From Deltaproteobacteria bacterium (lineage in GTDB: Bacteria; Desulfobacterota; Desulfobacteria; Desulfobacterales; C00003060): a stretch of 6,596 nucleotides of DNA. Location of the stretch: positions 1 to 6,596 of the forward strand of contig QMMV01000118.1 of assembly GCA_003647435.1 (NCBI GenBank). The letters run 5' to 3'. This document shows, piece after piece, positions 5,283 to 6,596 of the stretch. The notes under the pieces were generated by a model. The model worked only from the letters and a program-made list of their open reading frames with translations, was not told the origin of the DNA and ran no database searches. The stretch's first letter is position 1; every line of letters begins with the position of its first letter. Both the position numbers and the translations under genes were made by a program.

Positions 5283-6071
5283 TCACTTTTTCCTTTCCAG
5301 ATAGCGCCTGGTAAATACACGATCGGGAATCCCGGTGTTGTAACGGATCTTGTCGTTCTTCATCAGGGTGCGATGCCTCCGTTTGAGGTCCTTCATCTCC
5401 GATTCCATGACCGTCCAGATTCCCTGGATCTTCCTGAGACGGTACCCCCGGGAGATCTTCCTGAGCCTGCCTCTTCGGTCGTAAAACTCGATTTTTATGG
5501 GGACATAAATATTCTTGACCACCCAACTGATCCTTTTCCCGTACTGGGAACTGGATCGTTTCTTGGGGACGCTTTCCAGGACCCAGCAAGGGTACTTCCC
5601 GAACTTTTCGCTACGAAGGATCTTGTGATGGTCCTTGTCGAAACGGCGCTTCTGCATGTCCTCATACGTGTAGTCGGTGTTTACGAAGCGGCTGTCCTTC
5701 TGCCGGGACACGATGCGCCGGACCCGGCGCAGGGCTGGAAGATACAGGAACTGATCATCGTCGCGATCCCTGTTTTCCCAGTAGAGAAAGGTGGTGCCCG
5801 TGATGGAAGCCGGTGCCGTAAACTGGAGGTAGCCCTTTGAAAGTTCGCCGTAATCCTTCCTGGCGCTGATGAGAGAGCGGAGTTCTTTCCGTCCCCGCTT
5901 GTCTATCAAGAGCATACGAACCATGGCGTAAGCGTCCCTGCCATCCTCGCGATAGAACATCTTTTTCGCCAGGGTGAGCCCGTCCATGGCGCCCAGGGCC
6001 AACGACGAAAACGACCACAAGACGGCAAGCATGGAAAAAAGAAAAAGTCGAAACAGAGGAGCATATTTCAT
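5283..6071 (-). CDS. Periplasmic LolA-like outer membrane lipoprotein-sorting family protein
   Basis: The 262-residue product has a clear signal peptide (K2, hydrophobic 5-26, LALGA before about residue 29) and then a LolA-like half-barrel domain of the type named outer membrane lipoprotein-sorting protein (PF17131-like, from recollection). Family-typical blocks: YLQFTAPASITGTTFLYWE (81-99), DDQFLYLPALRRVRRI (105-120), RFVNTDYTYEDM (128-139), YPCWVLESVPK (160-170), and YVPIKIEFYDRRGRL (189-203). It probably carries a lipid or hydrophobic cargo across the periplasm, perhaps to the barrel protein encoded downstream. The frame starts at 6116. I prefer the ATG at 6071 because it gives a clean signal peptide and follows GGTGA by 5 nt; the earlier ATG has no binding site. 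The protein is markedly basic. A TTGACA occurs upstream at about 6180 but without a good -10. Confidence 0.85.
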   Translation of the reverse strand: MKYAPLFRLFLFSMLAVLWSFSSLALGAMDGLTLAKKMFYREDGRDAYAMVRMLLIDKRGRKELRSLISARKDYGELSKGYLQFTAPASITGTTFLYWENRDRDDDQFLYLPALRRVRRIVSRQKDSRFVNTDYTYEDMQKRRFDKDHHKILRSEKFGKYPCWVLESVPKKRSSSQYGKRISWVVKNIYVPIKIEFYDRRGRLRKISRGYRLRKIQGIWTVMESEMKDLKRRHRTLMKNDKIRYNTGIPDRVFTRRYLERKK

Positions 6072-6328
6072 CACTTTCACCAAAGCAGGAGTGGTTCGCG
6101 TAAACTTCAGCAGCATATTGGTGCCGCGTGAGGCGGCGACCCCTTAACTGGTACTATTTCTTGCAAGTAAGGAAGATGCTTGTCAATCAAATTTCATGGG
6201 ATATCTCTTCCCGAAATTCCAGATGAGTCGAACTGAAACGGCATTCAAAGCTTACACGCGGAGCAGACTCTTGTGGACGGACTTGCCCTCGAAAAGCAAG
6301 CCTCTTGGTTGATCGAATGGGGTCACTT
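6072..6328. other. Intergenic region with no recognisable gene
   Basis: No coding signal, RNA gene or composite repeat copy is seen here. The region contains the 5' flank of the LolA-like gene, including TTGACA on the - strand near 6180 with no matching -10, and a small bulged hairpin with CTTGC/GCAAG arms at about 6279-6302. Short open frames here lack binding sites and family features. Confidence 0.55.
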
Positions 6329-6570
6329 CGTAATAGCTCAATAAATAGGGGCAGGAAGGTTTTTCTGACGCGACTGCCGGGAGGGCGCCGTTTCTTCGTG
6401 ACTTATCTGTGGGGGAAGCCGCAGCTCGACGAAGTCGAGAATGCGGAGGGGCAAGTGTCCTCCACAGATAAGTCACTGAAGAGACCAGCCCGGAGGCCCG
6501 GAGCGGAAGAAAAATCCTCCTGCCCCGGTGGTATGTTCGCTGTTATCCCCCTAATTATTGAACTCATACG
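6329..6570. repeat. Long nested palindrome, MITE-like or structured-RNA element
   Basis: Arms pair in four layers. Outer: 6329-6351 with 6548-6570, 19 of 23 matching. Second: GGGGCAGGA at 6348-6356 with its complement at 6518-6526, continuing through TTTTTCT. Inner: a perfect 15-bp pair GTGACTTATCTGTGG (6398-6412) and its complement (6462-6476), extended by CTTC/GAAG across one bulged base. Cap: CCGCA/TGCGG (6419-6423, 6442-6446) around CTCGAC-GAA-GTCGAG (6425-6439). The right arm has about 20 extra bases near 6527-6547. CACTT occurs just outside both ends (6324-6328, 6572-6576) and could be a 5-bp target duplication. No transposase lies within it. Two overlapping open frames on opposite strands are by-products of the symmetry. 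Confidence 0.75.
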
Positions 6571-6596
6571 GCACTTCTTTCCTGGTTGAGTAAGGA

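Noticed and set aside
4872..5840. 322-codon + strand open frame through repeat E and into the LolA-like gene
   Set aside because: The second half is antisense to a well-supported family protein and the first half is repeat. No start signal is present.
6140..6190. Promoter for the LolA-like gene from TTGACA near 6180 (- strand)
   Set aside because: No acceptable -10 hexamer lies 15-19 bp downstream, and no sigma-54 GG-N10-GC pattern was found.
6252..6589. Opposite-strand open frames of 74 and 94 codons over the right end
   Set aside because: Both cross the palindrome, lack binding sites, and show similar short peptides on both strands only because the DNA is self-complementary.

Overview
The window looks like an accessory stretch of a Gram-negative chromosome, most plausibly a deltaproteobacterium (Desulfobacterota) or a close relative. 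This rests on the pairing of a DUF1302-like outer-membrane barrel with a LolA-like lipoprotein-sorting protein, on strong Shine-Dalgarno sites, and on GC-rich intergenic repeats. The taxonomic call is inference only. There are six real genes in three blocks. A family of direct-oriented composite repeats fills most of the space between them.

Layout. 1-543 holds two tandem copies (A, B) of a repeat of about 235 bp plus a tail. 544-1317 is a vapBC-type toxin-antitoxin (TA) operon on the + strand, with a well-formed promoter that places transcription start on the vapB start codon. 1325-1519 is a rearranged repeat copy (C). 1542-2205 is a second, convergent TA operon on the - strand: a ribbon-helix-helix antitoxin, a MazF/PemK toxin, and their promoter. 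2218-2600 is the long repeat copy D. 2653-4854 (-) encodes a 733-residue outer-membrane protein with an unusual build: signal peptide, AMIN-like domain, ten 'PW' repeats, then a DUF1302-like barrel. 4886-5275 is the long repeat copy E. 5283-6071 (-) encodes a periplasmic LolA-like protein. 6072-6328 holds nothing recognisable. 6329-6570 is a long nested palindrome that resembles a MITE (short non-autonomous transposable element) or a structured RNA.

How the genes work together. Each TA pair overlaps by 4 nt (ATGA), so antitoxin and toxin are translationally coupled. Each antitoxin probably represses its own promoter. The LolA-like protein and the barrel lie in the same direction, sorting protein first, and probably serve one envelope-transport function. 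Repeat E now separates them.

Most striking signals: all five copies of the composite repeat lie in one orientation, and they carry a strictly conserved 12-bp hairpin and an inverted array of 9-bp motifs. The vapB promoter has evenly spaced GATGC half-sites. The barrel protein has an unusual domain arrangement. The right end carries a 242-bp nested palindrome.
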